Shown in pieces: positions 45,760 to 53,722 of a stretch of 64,000 nucleotides of DNA (within the stretch, counting starts at the first letter, position 1; the number at the start of each line of letters is the position of its first letter). The notes under the pieces were generated by a model. That model did not search any database and was not told where the DNA came from. It worked only from the letters and a program-made list of their open reading frames with translations. The position numbers were made by a program, and so were the translations under genes. This DNA comes from Vibrio europaeus (GTDB lineage Bacteria > Pseudomonadota > Gammaproteobacteria > Enterobacterales > Vibrionaceae): contig NZ_LUAX01000001.1 of assembly GCF_001695575.1 (NCBI RefSeq), positions 372,001 through 436,000 on the forward strand, read 5' to 3'.

Positions 45760-46860
45760 ATGCATAAAACAGTTGAAGTTGGAACCAGTGCGGCTGTGCC
45801 TGTCGCCGCTGGGCAAAAGGTGATCATGCTGGTGGATGACGATCCGATCTTCCGCCGAATCACACTCGGCTTTCTAGAATCTCAAGGCTACAAGGTTGTA
45901 GAGGCGGAGAATGGACTCGATGGATTGCAAAAATTGCGTTCAAATGAACCGGATTTGATTCTGTGTGATCTGTCGATGCCGATTTTAGATGGTATAGAGT
46001 TCGTTGAAGAAGTGAGCCTCGAATATCCGTCATTGCCGCTAATCGTCGTTTCTGCCACTGATGAAATTTCAGATGTGGCGAAAGCGCTACGTTTTGGTAT
46101 TAAAGACTTTCTGCCTAAACCAATCAGAAATCATGAGCACCTAGCGTGCGCTATTGAAAACACCCTTGATGACTCGGATAACCATTTAAGCGATCAACGT
46201 GATTTTTCCAGTCAATGGTTCAGAGTCGATAGCGGTGATATGCCAGAAGAGCAAGAATTGCATTGGCATTTAGAGTACCTTGACGAGAATCCAAGCGCGG
46301 CTAAAGATTTGCTGCATGCTCTGTTACCAGATAAGGACACCTCTCAAGGAGATTGGAAATGTAGCTATCGTTTGCTCCAGTCTACGGATGTGATGCCACT
46401 CGTGTTTGATTACGCATGGCTCATTAACGGGCAGTTTGCTTTTTATCTCGTTGATTCTGACAGTGAAGGGCAGCATGGAGCAGCCACCACCTTGCTGGTT
46501 CGGGCACTTTTCCATGATTATCTACGTAACCTCAAGTGCTTTAATGCCGACCTTAAAGACATCGCAAGCTTGCTTGAGAAGGGGATTAAGTGCTCCGATT
46601 GCAGTACACCTGTTAAAGCCATATTTGGTATCGCTGATTTATCAGAGGGGACGTTATCACTTCTCCCAGCAGGATTAGATGCTCAATGGGCTAACGGGTA
46701 TTTCTCTCAACATATACCAGCAGGGGTTATGCTAGGAGAAAATTGCGTTAAAAACTTTATTACCACTGACTTGCCCATTCAGTCAGCTTGTCAGTTAACG
46801 CTAAGTCGTTTGGGCTCAAGCAGTTTTAGCTTAGATATTTATTGTGGCAGCAACGCCTAG
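45760..46860 (+). CDS. rssB: Response regulator RssB, sigma-S adaptor
   Basis: A 366-residue protein whose receiver domain has Asp70 (LILCDLSMPILDG) and VVSATDEISDVAKALRFGIKDFLPKPI, closely matching the E. coli RssB segment as remembered. The C-terminal half is a degenerate PP2C-type domain (FAFYLVDSDSEGQHGAATTLLVRALFHDYL) like RssB, probably without catalysis. RssB delivers RpoS to ClpXP for degradation. ATG 45760 is preferred over GTG 45745 because GAGGCAAAG precedes it. Confidence 0.88.
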   Translation: MHKTVEVGTSAAVPVAAGQKVIMLVDDDPIFRRITLGFLESQGYKVVEAENGLDGLQKLRSNEPDLILCDLSMPILDGIEFVEEVSLEYPSLPLIVVSATDEISDVAKALRFGIKDFLPKPIRNHEHLACAIENTLDDSDNHLSDQRDFSSQWFRVDSGDMPEEQELHWHLEYLDENPSAAKDLLHALLPDKDTSQGDWKCSYRLLQSTDVMPLVFDYAWLINGQFAFYLVDSDSEGQHGAATTLLVRALFHDYLRNLKCFNADLKDIASLLEKGIKCSDCSTPVKAIFGIADLSEGTLSLLPAGLDAQWANGYFSQHIPAGVMLGENCVKNFITTDLPIQSACQLTLSRLGSSSFSLDIYCGSNA

Positions 46861-46935
46861 CCACAACAGCTAGAATCATTATCTGAGCATGACTCATCCC
46901 GATGGGTATAAGGCTCAACAGACACATTTCAAATA

Positions 46936-46976
46936 ACCCTTTTGTTAGTCGGTGTTTGTCGACTAACGATTAGGGT
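46936..46976 (+). other. Extended hairpin between rssB and the TorE-like gene
   Basis: GTTAGTCG (46944-46951) pairs perfectly with CGACTAAC (46960-46967), and ACCCT/AGGGT (46936-46940 and 46972-46976) extends the stem across an internal loop. No T-run follows. It may end or stabilise rssB mRNA, or be an operator. Confidence 0.5.
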
Positions 46977-47070
46977 ATAGTCCGCCATAAAACAAAAACA
47001 ACCCAAGTTATTAACATTTGATTAATCTCATGGGAGTAAAGTCAACATCTATAATTAGAGAAGCAAGCTC

Positions 47071-47202
47071 ATGGCAGACAACGATTTTAAAGAACCTTAT
47101 AATATTTATTACTTTCTTGGATTCATAGCAGTACTGCTTATCCCAACGCTACCAGCAACCTTGACTTGGATTCGCGTGCTTAATGGGTATGCAGGCTTCT
47201 AA
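47071..47202 (+). CDS. TorE/NapE-family small membrane protein
   Basis: A 43-residue protein, missed by length-limited gene finders. It has a single membrane helix (about residues 14-36) and the pattern YYFLGFIAVLLIPTLPATLTW typical of TorE/NapE proteins that accompany TMAO or nitrate reductases. No reductase genes are near, so its partner is unknown here. AGAGAAG stands before the ATG. It is followed closely by ybaN. Confidence 0.8.
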   Translation: MADNDFKEPYNIYYFLGFIAVLLIPTLPATLTWIRVLNGYAGF

Positions 47203-47257
47203 ATAGCGCTCGGAGCATACCATCTTAATTCGCAGACTCTTTCTTAATTTTGTTGGT

Positions 47258-47614
47258 GTGCTCAGCCTAATTCTGGGCTTTATAGGTATTTTCTTACCTC
47301 TCCTACCGACCACTCCGTTCATTCTTCTTGCTAGCGCTTGCTTTATGCGCAGTAGCCCCAAATTTCATCGCTGGCTGCATCAGCACAAAATATTTGGTCC
47401 TATTCTCACTAATTGGCATCAAAACGGCTCTGTGACCGCTAAGGTCAAAAAGCGTGGTGTGATATGCATACTCATCAGTTTTGCCTTTTCAATTTGGGTT
47501 GTGCCTCACTTCTGGTTAAAGATTGCTCTTGTATTGATGCTCATCATTTTACTTAGTTGGTTTATTCGTCTGCCTGTGACTGAGTACCTTGCCGATAGAG
47601 AAGAAAATCACTAA
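47258..47614 (+). CDS. ybaN: DUF454 inner-membrane protein YbaN
   Basis: A small membrane protein with the family stretch FLPLLPTTPFILLASACFMRSSPKFHRWL (in parts) and C-terminal helices. The first usual start is GTG 47258 (118 residues), but it lacks a ribosome-binding site and lies inside the first helix. The frame stays open back to 47207, and the extra residues (IRRLFLNFVGVL) match the E. coli YbaN start. GGAG at 47212-47215 would fit a rare ATC start at 47222. Function unknown; it precedes apt, as in E. coli. Confidence 0.85.
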   Translation: MLSLILGFIGIFLPLLPTTPFILLASACFMRSSPKFHRWLHQHKIFGPILTNWHQNGSVTAKVKKRGVICILISFAFSIWVVPHFWLKIALVLMLIILLSWFIRLPVTEYLADREENH

Positions 47615-47630
47615 GATTGTGAAGAAGTGT

Positions 47631-47660
47631 GCCCGCTTTTGAAGTGGGCGTTTGTTTTTT
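47631..47660 (+). terminator. Terminator after ybaN
   Basis: GCCCGCTT (47631-47638) pairs with AAGTGGGC (47642-47649) with one G-U pair, followed by GTTTGTTTTTT. Confidence 0.85.
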
Positions 47661-47783
47661 AGGCACAATGAACCGTGGCAGTTACTTTAGTCATTTCCAG
47701 AGGTTAGGTTGTGCTCAGAATTACGCTAGTCAATGGGTAAGCGTTTAGAAAAATGCGCCAACTAGCCAATCTAAGAATGAATT

Positions 47784-48329
47784 ATGACTACTGAAACAAT
47801 CTCACAGATCAAATCAAGCATCAAAAGCATCCCTGATTACCCTAAGCCAGGCATACTATTTCGTGATGTAACAAGCCTAATGGAAGACGCAGCCGCTTAT
47901 CAGGCAACGATTCAGCTGTTAGTTGATAAGTACAAAGATATGGGCTTTACCAAAATCGTTGGTACTGAAGCTCGCGGTTTTCTGTTTGGCGCACCATTGG
48001 CTCTAGAGCTTGGCCTTGGCTTTGTACCAGTACGTAAACCAGGTAAGTTACCACGTGCGACTGTTGCTCAGTCTTATGAGCTAGAATACGGCACAGACAC
48101 GCTTGAAATCCACGTTGACGCGATCAGTGAAGGTGACAAAGTGCTTGTTGTTGATGACTTACTTGCTACAGGCGGTACGATTGAAGCAACGACAAAGCTG
48201 ATTCGTCAGCTTGGTGGTGAAGTTGAACACGCGGCTTTCGTTATCAACCTTCCTGAGATTGGTGGTGATAAACGTCTTGAAGGTCTTGGCCTTAACGTTT
48301 ACAGCATCTGTGAATTTGAAGGTCACTAA
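47784..48329 (+). CDS. apt: Adenine phosphoribosyltransferase
   Basis: Salvages adenine: adenine plus PRPP gives AMP. The 181-residue enzyme carries [18 protein letters not shown] and the PRPP-binding loop [20 protein letters not shown] (about residues 122-141, in part). Start and length agree with bacterial Apt ([19 protein letters not shown]). It precedes dnaX, the conserved apt-dnaX-ybaB-recR order. Confidence 0.97.
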   Translation: MTTETISQIKSSIKSIPDYPKPGILFRDVTSLMEDAAAYQATIQLLVDKYKDMGFTKIVGTEARGFLFGAPLALELGLGFVPVRKPGKLPRATVAQSYELEYGTDTLEIHVDAISEGDKVLVVDDLLATGGTIEATTKLIRQLGGEVEHAAFVINLPEIGGDKRLEGLGLNVYSICEFEGH

Positions 48330-48356
48330 TCGGGTAGGTTATATAGGTATCGTTTC

Positions 48357-50477
48357 ATGAGTTATCTTGCCTTAGCGCGAAAGTGGCGACCAACCAAATT
48401 TAACGAAGTGGTTGGTCAAGCCCATGTTCTCACCGCGCTTGAAAATGCGTTAGCGCAAAATCGTCTTCATCATGCCTACTTGTTTAGCGGCACTCGTGGT
48501 GTGGGTAAAACCACTATCGGTCGTCTGTTCGCCAAAGGTTTGAATTGTGAAACCGGCATTACCGCATCACCTTGTGGCGTCTGTGATACCTGTAAAGAAA
48601 TCGATGAAGGTCGTTTTGTTGATTTACTAGAGATCGATGCGGCATCTCGAACTAAGGTTGAAGACACTCGTGAACTTCTCGACAACGTGCAGTACAAACC
48701 TGCACGTGGTCGATTCAAGGTCTATCTGATCGATGAAGTTCACATGCTCTCACGTCATAGTTTCAACGCTTTGTTGAAAACATTGGAAGAGCCACCTGAG
48801 TATGTGAAATTCTTACTGGCAACCACAGACCCACAAAAACTTCCCGTGACTATTTTATCTCGCTGTCTTCAGTTCCATCTGAAACCAATCAGTGTCGATA
48901 ATATTCATGAGCAGCTTGATCACATCCTTCAGCACGAGAGCGTTAATGCTGAAGCGAGAGCATTAGGTATGATCGCACATGCGGCCGATGGCAGTATGCG
49001 TGATGCGCTAAGCTTGTCTGACCAAGCGATCGCTCTAGGGAATGGTCAAGTGCTGACGGACAGCGTCGCGCATATGCTCGGAACCTTAGATACCGACCAA
49101 GCTTTACACCTGCTTGAAGCTATCAGTTCTAAGCAACCTCAAACGGCGATGGAGTGCATTGCAACTCTCGCTCAAAATGGCGTCGAGTGGGATGGGCTGT
49201 TACAACAATTAGCGACACAACTGCATAGACTTGCTATGTATCAGGCACTGCCAGCGACATTAGACCAAAACCAGCCGGATGCGGAAAAAGTTGAATTGCT
49301 TGCATGTGCGCTGAGCCCACAAGATGTGCAGCTTTATTATCAAATTGCATTAAAGGGACGACAAGACCTCCCTCTATCGCCTTCGGAAATAGTGGGATTA
49401 GAGATGGTTATCTTGCGCATGATGGCGTTTAGACCTGTCTCCCAGCCGCAAGCGAATGCCATTAGCACTCAAGTTGAAGCGTCTGCTCCTGTTGAACCTA
49501 AGCCTGTGAATACGGTTCCTGTGGTCAACCCAGCACTGCGTGCTCAGCCTAAGGCACCAATTCCTCAATCTCAACCTGATCCAAGCGCAAACTCAGTACC
49601 TCCTGTTGTGGATTATGGCTACGAGCCGCCGCAATATGATGAGCCACCGATTGAGCAATACATACCACCAAGTGAGCAGTTTGTACCCCCTCAGCCAGAT
49701 ATGGGGCAGTCATCAGCTCAGCCGCAAAGACAGTCATCATCGCAGCCGAGTGAACGAACTTCTTCGTCTTTGAGTGGTCTACGTCATCAGTTACGTTCGC
49801 AAAGAAAAGGGTTAAACCCGGGGCAAGATAATACGCCAAAAAAGGCTAACGCGACATCTGCAAAACCAGAGTCTGTTTTAGACCGTGTAGCAAAAAAACA
49901 CGGTGGATCAGCGCAGGTGTCGCCATTGTCACAACCTAACTTCAATGCAGCACCTGAGCCAGCTAAGGATGAACCATATCAATGGAAACCGACCTTACCT
50001 CAGACTCAGAAAGAATCGATAGAGCTAACGCCAACGTTACTCAAAAAGGCGTTAGAACATGAGAAAACACCAGAAATGGTGCAAAAGCTTGTAGATGAGA
50101 GCTTAGAAAAAAATGAATGGGCGAAACTGATTAGCCAGCTAACAACAGCGAAGCTAACGGAGCAGCTTGCGCTAAACTCATATTATGAGAAAAGTGGCGC
50201 GTCTATCTCATTGACGCTAAGAGCGACACAGGCGCATCTGAATACCGACAAAGCGCAAAGTGAACTGCTTGGTGAGCTCAATCGCGTTCTTGGAGAAGAG
50301 TGCCACCTGAGTGTCGAAGTAGGAGAAAGTGGTGAAACGCCACTGGAGCTGCGAGATAAGCTCTATCAAGGGCGTTTAAAGCAAGCTTTCACCAGCTTAG
50401 AGCAAGATCAGAATGTTCAGTTTATCGAGAAGCGCTTTGCTGCTCAGCTCGATAAAGAGAGCGTTAGACCAATATAA
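48357..50477 (+). CDS. dnaX: DNA polymerase III subunits gamma and tau
   Basis: Clamp-loader ATPase and organiser of the replicase. The 706 residues include Walker A GTRGVGKTTIGR (about 43-54), the zinc-binding C-x8-CGVCDTC region (CETGITASPCGVCDTC), Walker B DEVHML and sensor LSRC. The AAA+ part ends near 365; a Pro/Gln-rich linker then leads to the tau-specific C-terminus (from about 560) that binds DnaB and the polymerase. At codons 494-496 the heptamer A AAA AAG is followed by a -1-frame stop after one codon, so gamma (about 497 residues) is probably made by frameshifting. Confidence 0.97.
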   Translation: MSYLALARKWRPTKFNEVVGQAHVLTALENALAQNRLHHAYLFSGTRGVGKTTIGRLFAKGLNCETGITASPCGVCDTCKEIDEGRFVDLLEIDAASRTKVEDTRELLDNVQYKPARGRFKVYLIDEVHMLSRHSFNALLKTLEEPPEYVKFLLATTDPQKLPVTILSRCLQFHLKPISVDNIHEQLDHILQHESVNAEARALGMIAHAADGSMRDALSLSDQAIALGNGQVLTDSVAHMLGTLDTDQALHLLEAISSKQPQTAMECIATLAQNGVEWDGLLQQLATQLHRLAMYQALPATLDQNQPDAEKVELLACALSPQDVQLYYQIALKGRQDLPLSPSEIVGLEMVILRMMAFRPVSQPQANAISTQVEASAPVEPKPVNTVPVVNPALRAQPKAPIPQSQPDPSANSVPPVVDYGYEPPQYDEPPIEQYIPPSEQFVPPQPDMGQSSAQPQRQSSSQPSERTSSSLSGLRHQLRSQRKGLNPGQDNTPKKANATSAKPESVLDRVAKKHGGSAQVSPLSQPNFNAAPEPAKDEPYQWKPTLPQTQKESIELTPTLLKKALEHEKTPEMVQKLVDESLEKNEWAKLISQLTTAKLTEQLALNSYYEKSGASISLTLRATQAHLNTDKAQSELLGELNRVLGEECHLSVEVGESGETPLELRDKLYQGRLKQAFTSLEQDQNVQFIEKRFAAQLDKESVRPI
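49838..49849 (+). promoter_or_regulatory. dnaX -1 frameshift site
   Basis: The slippery heptamer AAAAAAG (49838-49844) is in the correct phase (A AAA AAG). After a one-base slip the next codons are GGC and TAA (47-49 of this block, 49847-49849), so a shortened gamma form ends one residue on. This mirrors the E. coli dnaX arrangement. The upstream GGGG run and downstream stem-loop stimulators are weak. Confidence 0.75.
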
Positions 50478-50549
50478 TAGTCGGGGTTGAGTTTTACTAA
50501 TTGAGCCCCATCTAATAACGAAACAAGCTAACTAACCAGAGAGATAAAC

Positions 50550-50879
50550 ATGTTTGGTAAAGGCGGTATGGGCAATCTAATGAAGCAAGCCCAGCAAATG
50601 CAAGATCGCATGCAAAAGCTTCAAGAAGAAATCGCTAATATGGAAGTAACAGGTGAGTCTGGTGCTGGCCTAGTGAAAGTGACTATTACAGGTAGCCACA
50701 GTGTTCGTCGCGTTGACATTGACGAGAGTCTAATGGAAGACGACAAAGAAATGCTTGAAGATCTTATTGCAGCAGCTTTCAATGACGCAGCACGTCGTGT
50801 TGAAGAAACTCAAAAAGAGAAAATGGCTGGTGTAACTGGTGGTATGCAACTTCCACCAGGCATGAAGATGCCTTTCTAA
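50550..50879 (+). CDS. ybaB: Nucleoid-associated protein YbaB/EbfC
   Basis: A 109-residue dimeric DNA-binding protein ([33 protein letters not shown], in parts, then [21 protein letters not shown]). It binds DNA broadly and may influence chromosome structure or recombination together with RecR. Located between dnaX and recR as in most Proteobacteria, 14 bases before recR. AGAGAGATAAAC precedes the ATG. Confidence 0.96.
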   Translation: MFGKGGMGNLMKQAQQMQDRMQKLQEEIANMEVTGESGAGLVKVTITGSHSVRRVDIDESLMEDDKEMLEDLIAAAFNDAARRVEETQKEKMAGVTGGMQLPPGMKMPF

Positions 50880-50893
50880 TAGAGTAAGAATTA

Positions 50894-51493
50894 ATGCGCA
50901 CCAGTCATATGCTGGAGCAATTGATGGAGGCCTTACGTTGTCTACCTGGGGTTGGCCCCAAGTCGGCGCAGCGTATGGCCTTTCATTTGTTACAGCGTGA
51001 TAGAAAAGGCGGTTTGCAGCTCGCAGATGCGTTAAGCCATGCGATGACCGAAATTGGTCACTGTAGCGAGTGCCGTACTTTCACTGAAGAAGAAACTTGC
51101 CATATCTGTACCAACCCTAAAAGACAGGAAAATGGTCAGATTTGTGTGGTAGAAAGCCCTGCAGATATTGCAGCGGTTGAGGCAACCGGCCAATTTTCTG
51201 GTCGTTACTTCGTACTGATGGGACACCTTTCACCTCTCGATGGGATTGGTCCTAGTGATATAGGTTTAGATACGCTGGACTTCCGCCTTCGCCGCGGAGA
51301 TATCAGTGAAGTGATTCTTGCCACTAACCCGACAGTTGAAGGCGAAGCAACGGCTCATTATATTGCTGAGCTATGCCGAGAGCATCAAGTTCAAGCGAGC
51401 CGTATCGCGCATGGTGTTCCTGTCGGAGGTGAGCTAGAGCTCGTTGATGGCACAACACTATCGCATTCATTACTTGGTAGGCAGAAGCTCTAA
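50894..51493 (+). CDS. recR: Recombination protein RecR
   Basis: Helps RecF/RecO load RecA at gaps. Its 199 residues include the helix-hairpin-helix [20 protein letters not shown] (about 13-32), the four-Cys zinc finger [16 protein letters not shown] (about 57-72) and a Toprim domain ([19 protein letters not shown] onward). Length is normal. Terminator follows. Confidence 0.97.
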   Translation: MRTSHMLEQLMEALRCLPGVGPKSAQRMAFHLLQRDRKGGLQLADALSHAMTEIGHCSECRTFTEEETCHICTNPKRQENGQICVVESPADIAAVEATGQFSGRYFVLMGHLSPLDGIGPSDIGLDTLDFRLRRGDISEVILATNPTVEGEATAHYIAELCREHQVQASRIAHGVPVGGELELVDGTTLSHSLLGRQKL

Positions 51494-51504
51494 GCCAAAT
51501 TGAT

Positions 51505-51534
51505 AAAGTCGCATATAAATGCGACTTTTTTTAT
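51505..51534 (+). terminator. Terminator after recR
   Basis: AAAGTCGCAT (51505-51514) and ATGCGACTTT (51519-51528), loop ATAA, followed by T-run to about 51532. On the minus strand the tail is short, so it may serve the YeiW-like gene only weakly. Confidence 0.9.
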
Positions 51535-51546
51535 GCCCTTATGCGA

Positions 51547-51795
51547 CTAAGTGAGCGATTCTAACTCAGCAATGTTTTTAAGCGCAGCAGAATTACTGGT
51601 GCCACACACCACAGGGCATGGTTTAAATTGGTGACAGACCTTTGGCCGCTCTGGTTTCCCAAACAGTTTGCAAAGATTATCTTCATTTAGCTGAATACAA
51701 CGTTGTCCTGCGGGCTTCCCTTTAGGCATGCCGGGTATAGGTGAAGAAATACTAGGGGCTATGCAGCATGCGCCGCAGCCTAAACGACATTCCAT
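51547..51795 (-). CDS. Cysteine-cluster protein of the YkgJ/YeiW family
   Basis: An 82-residue protein with MECRLGCGACCIAPSISS at its start and further Cys at CIQL, NLCKLFG, KVCHQF and PCPVVC. The family (UPF0153/zinc- or iron-chelating YkgJ type) is thought to bind a metal or iron-sulfur cluster, perhaps as an oxidoreductase; not proven. It closely resembles E. coli YeiW. It is the last core-genome gene before the T6SS locus. Confidence 0.9.
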   Translation of the reverse strand: MECRLGCGACCIAPSISSPIPGMPKGKPAGQRCIQLNEDNLCKLFGKPERPKVCHQFKPCPVVCGTSNSAALKNIAELESLT

Positions 51796-52328
51796 TCATC
51801 ACTCTCTCATGAAATTTTTTCGCATGTTAGCAGTGTGCGTGATCTATATCACTAAAATTTTCAATGTTGAACCTAGATAGTTATCACTGAACTATCCGGT
51901 ATGAAAAAAATATTGTGCTCATTTTTCTGCTCTGTTGTGAATTTTTCTTCCAAGAATCCTATTGCCGTACGCTTCAATACCTAGCTTATTTAATGATTAC
52001 TAATTTAGAGCTTCGTTAATCGTTATTGATTGACTGTTGCCAAATATGCCCGTTTATCGGAATGGGTGTATCGATTTTTAGTTATTTAAATAACAATTAA
52101 ATTAATTATATTAATATCAGATCTATAAATAGCATTTAGGATGCCAATCGGTATTTGTAGGGTATTATTTATTTATTATTTTATCAAAATACTAATGATA
52201 ATTTTAAAGCTTAATTGGTGAGCAAAAAATTGCTTGATTCATAGGCGACTCTTTGCCTAGAATTCGCAACTACTTGCTCCGTGATATATTTATTGTGGAT
52301 ATAATGCGGTATTTAAGGGGCTAAGGAT
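51796..52328. other. AT-rich intergenic region before the T6SS locus
   Basis: No gene is seen. The stretch contains a perfect 14-bp palindrome GTTATTTAAATAAC (52081-52094) and a 15-mer ATTAATTATATTAAT (52101-52115) that recurs at 53761-53775 upstream of tssB, plus a TAGGC/GCCTA stem near 52242-52260. The low GC suggests H-NS binding, an inference. Confidence 0.5.
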
Positions 52329-52346
52329 TTGGTTCAATAATTGCTT
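52329..52346 (+). promoter_or_regulatory. Sigma-54-type promoter upstream of the PAAR gene
   Basis: TTGGTTCAATAATTGCTT has GG (52331-52332), ten bases, then GC (52343-52344) with TTGCT, the -24/-12 pattern. Transcription would start near 52356, about 31 bases before the PAAR ATG. T6SS genes of V. cholerae are partly controlled by sigma-54 with the activator VasH, whose gene usually follows tssH. Confidence 0.6.
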
Positions 52347-52386
52347 ATAGGGTTAACTTTTAATTCCTATTTTAAGTGAGGTTTTT

Positions 52387-52671
52387 ATGGGAAATGGGAT
52401 TATTGTTGGACACATAGGAACTGAACATGATGGATTTCCGCCGACACCTGTCACCGCGGGCTCAGGTACTGTAAAAATTGATGGTATACCTGCAGCACGA
52501 CAAGGCGATCCTTTGGAACCTCACGATAAGCCTAAACACCCAAAGCATGACCGTGCCATTGCTGCAGGCTCCGGTACGGTAAAAATTGACGGAAAGCCAG
52601 CAGCGAGAGCTGGGGATTCTGTAAGTTGTGGCGGTGTATTGCAAGGTGGTAGTAGTGTCAATATCGGTTAG
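52387..52671 (+). CDS. PAAR-domain T6SS spike-tip protein
   Basis: A 94-residue PAAR protein with two glycine-rich repeats AGSGTVKIDGxPAAR (about 24-38 and 59-74) and His/Cys positions able to bind the zinc that sharpens the tip (HIGTEHDG, HDKPKHPKHD, VSCGG). It caps VgrG on the T6SS spike. There is no toxin extension, so it probably carries separate cargo. It corresponds by position and size to the PAAR gene upstream of vipA in V. cholerae. It overlaps the next gene by 17 bases. Confidence 0.93.
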   Translation: MGNGIIVGHIGTEHDGFPPTPVTAGSGTVKIDGIPAARQGDPLEPHDKPKHPKHDRAIAAGSGTVKIDGKPAARAGDSVSCGGVLQGGSSVNIG

Positions 52672-53659
52672 ATTGCTAACGATTATTACGATGGTTGCAT
52701 TAAGCAGTGCAGCTTACTCAAACGATAATTACGATGTCGAGAAGATGTCTGTCGAAGACGCTTATAAGTATGGAAAACTGCTGCGGGCACAGTTCAAAAA
52801 CACAGAGGCACGAGCGTACCTTAAATATTCTGCTGATAATAATTACCCTGACGGAGCCTATGCCTACGCGATGGAAACGATGGGCAACCACGATAAGGTT
52901 CGTGCAACGGGTTACGCTAGAGAATATTTGGTAAAAGCAGCAGAAAGCGGTAATCGGCCCGCGCTTAAATACCTATATAGCAACGGAGATTGGTTAAGTC
53001 ATGCCAAGCGCAATAAATATAAGCGAGACTACTACAACAGCCTGATTGAGTTGGGTGCTGTCTCTCCTGGCTTAGCTTATTTGCACTTATCCGACTACTT
53101 TCATGAATCAGATCGAAAACTTTCGGAGTATTACCTAGATAAGGCAATGGAGTTCGAACTCCCCAGTGCTTATATGACAAGCGCTGAAAGATTAGAAAAT
53201 GGTGAGGGAGATTATTTCTTTGAAAGTGAAAGAGTAGCCTTATCCCGCGAGCGATATATGCATGCCGCTGTAGAAGGGTATATTCCTGCAATCAAGAGAT
53301 ACGTTGCCATTTTGGAGTCGCGAGGTAAGTTTCAAGAAGCACTAGAGTGGAGAGAAGTCGGTGTTGTTCAAGGTGACATCACATCTTTGGTTACCCTAGG
53401 CAATATCTATAGTGGCAACAGCCCTAGATATCACTTTGTAAAGACAGATCTGCCTAAAGCTAAAGCATACTTTGAGCTCTATCTTGAAAATGCAGGTCAA
53501 GACAGATTGAGCAGCGTGTACCAACAGGCTGAAGCAAATTACAAAGAGGCAGTAGATAAAATAGCAGAGGTACAACTACCTCAATCTCAAGCGTTGAAGG
53601 ATGAATTAGCAGAAGTCACCTACTTCTATAACTATGATTACCTTTGGAACACCTATTGA
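52655..53659 (+). CDS. Sel1/TPR-like exported protein in the T6SS locus
   Basis: A 334-residue protein with a signal peptide (MSISVRLLTIITMVALSS, cleavage near AYS-N at about residue 22) and helical repeats of Sel1/TPR kind across the rest (EARAYLKYSADNNYPDGAYAYA, REYLVKAAESGNRPALKYL, SRERYMHAAVEGYIPAIKRY). I chose GTG 52655 because AAGGTGG lies five bases before it. It is translated across the PAAR stop, so the two proteins are probably co-expressed. Possible roles are a periplasmic T6SS accessory protein or an immunity-type partner; neither is shown. Confidence 0.7.
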   Translation: MSISVRLLTIITMVALSSAAYSNDNYDVEKMSVEDAYKYGKLLRAQFKNTEARAYLKYSADNNYPDGAYAYAMETMGNHDKVRATGYAREYLVKAAESGNRPALKYLYSNGDWLSHAKRNKYKRDYYNSLIELGAVSPGLAYLHLSDYFHESDRKLSEYYLDKAMEFELPSAYMTSAERLENGEGDYFFESERVALSRERYMHAAVEGYIPAIKRYVAILESRGKFQEALEWREVGVVQGDITSLVTLGNIYSGNSPRYHFVKTDLPKAKAYFELYLENAGQDRLSSVYQQAEANYKEAVDKIAEVQLPQSQALKDELAEVTYFYNYDYLWNTY

Positions 53660-53669
53660 GCATTAACAA

Positions 53670-53722
53670 AGTATGAAATCTGAACACAGTTTTGTGGCCA
53701 GATTCATACTGTTCATTATTTA
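53670..53722 (+). terminator. Large hairpin after the Sel1-like gene
   Basis: AGTATGAAATCTG (53670-53682) pairs with CAGATTCATACT (53699-53710) with one bulged A, and CACA/TGTG (53685-53688 and 53693-53696) caps it. T-rich DNA follows, without an unbroken T-run. It probably limits read-through from the PAAR unit into tssB, or stabilises the mRNA. Confidence 0.65.

Noticed and set aside
45558..45767. 69-codon plus-strand frame before rssB
   Set aside because: No ribosome-binding site, unusual amino-acid mix, and it runs over the rssB start.
49549..49839. 96-codon minus-strand frame in the dnaX linker
   Set aside because: Comes from the biased Pro/Gln linker composition; no start signal.
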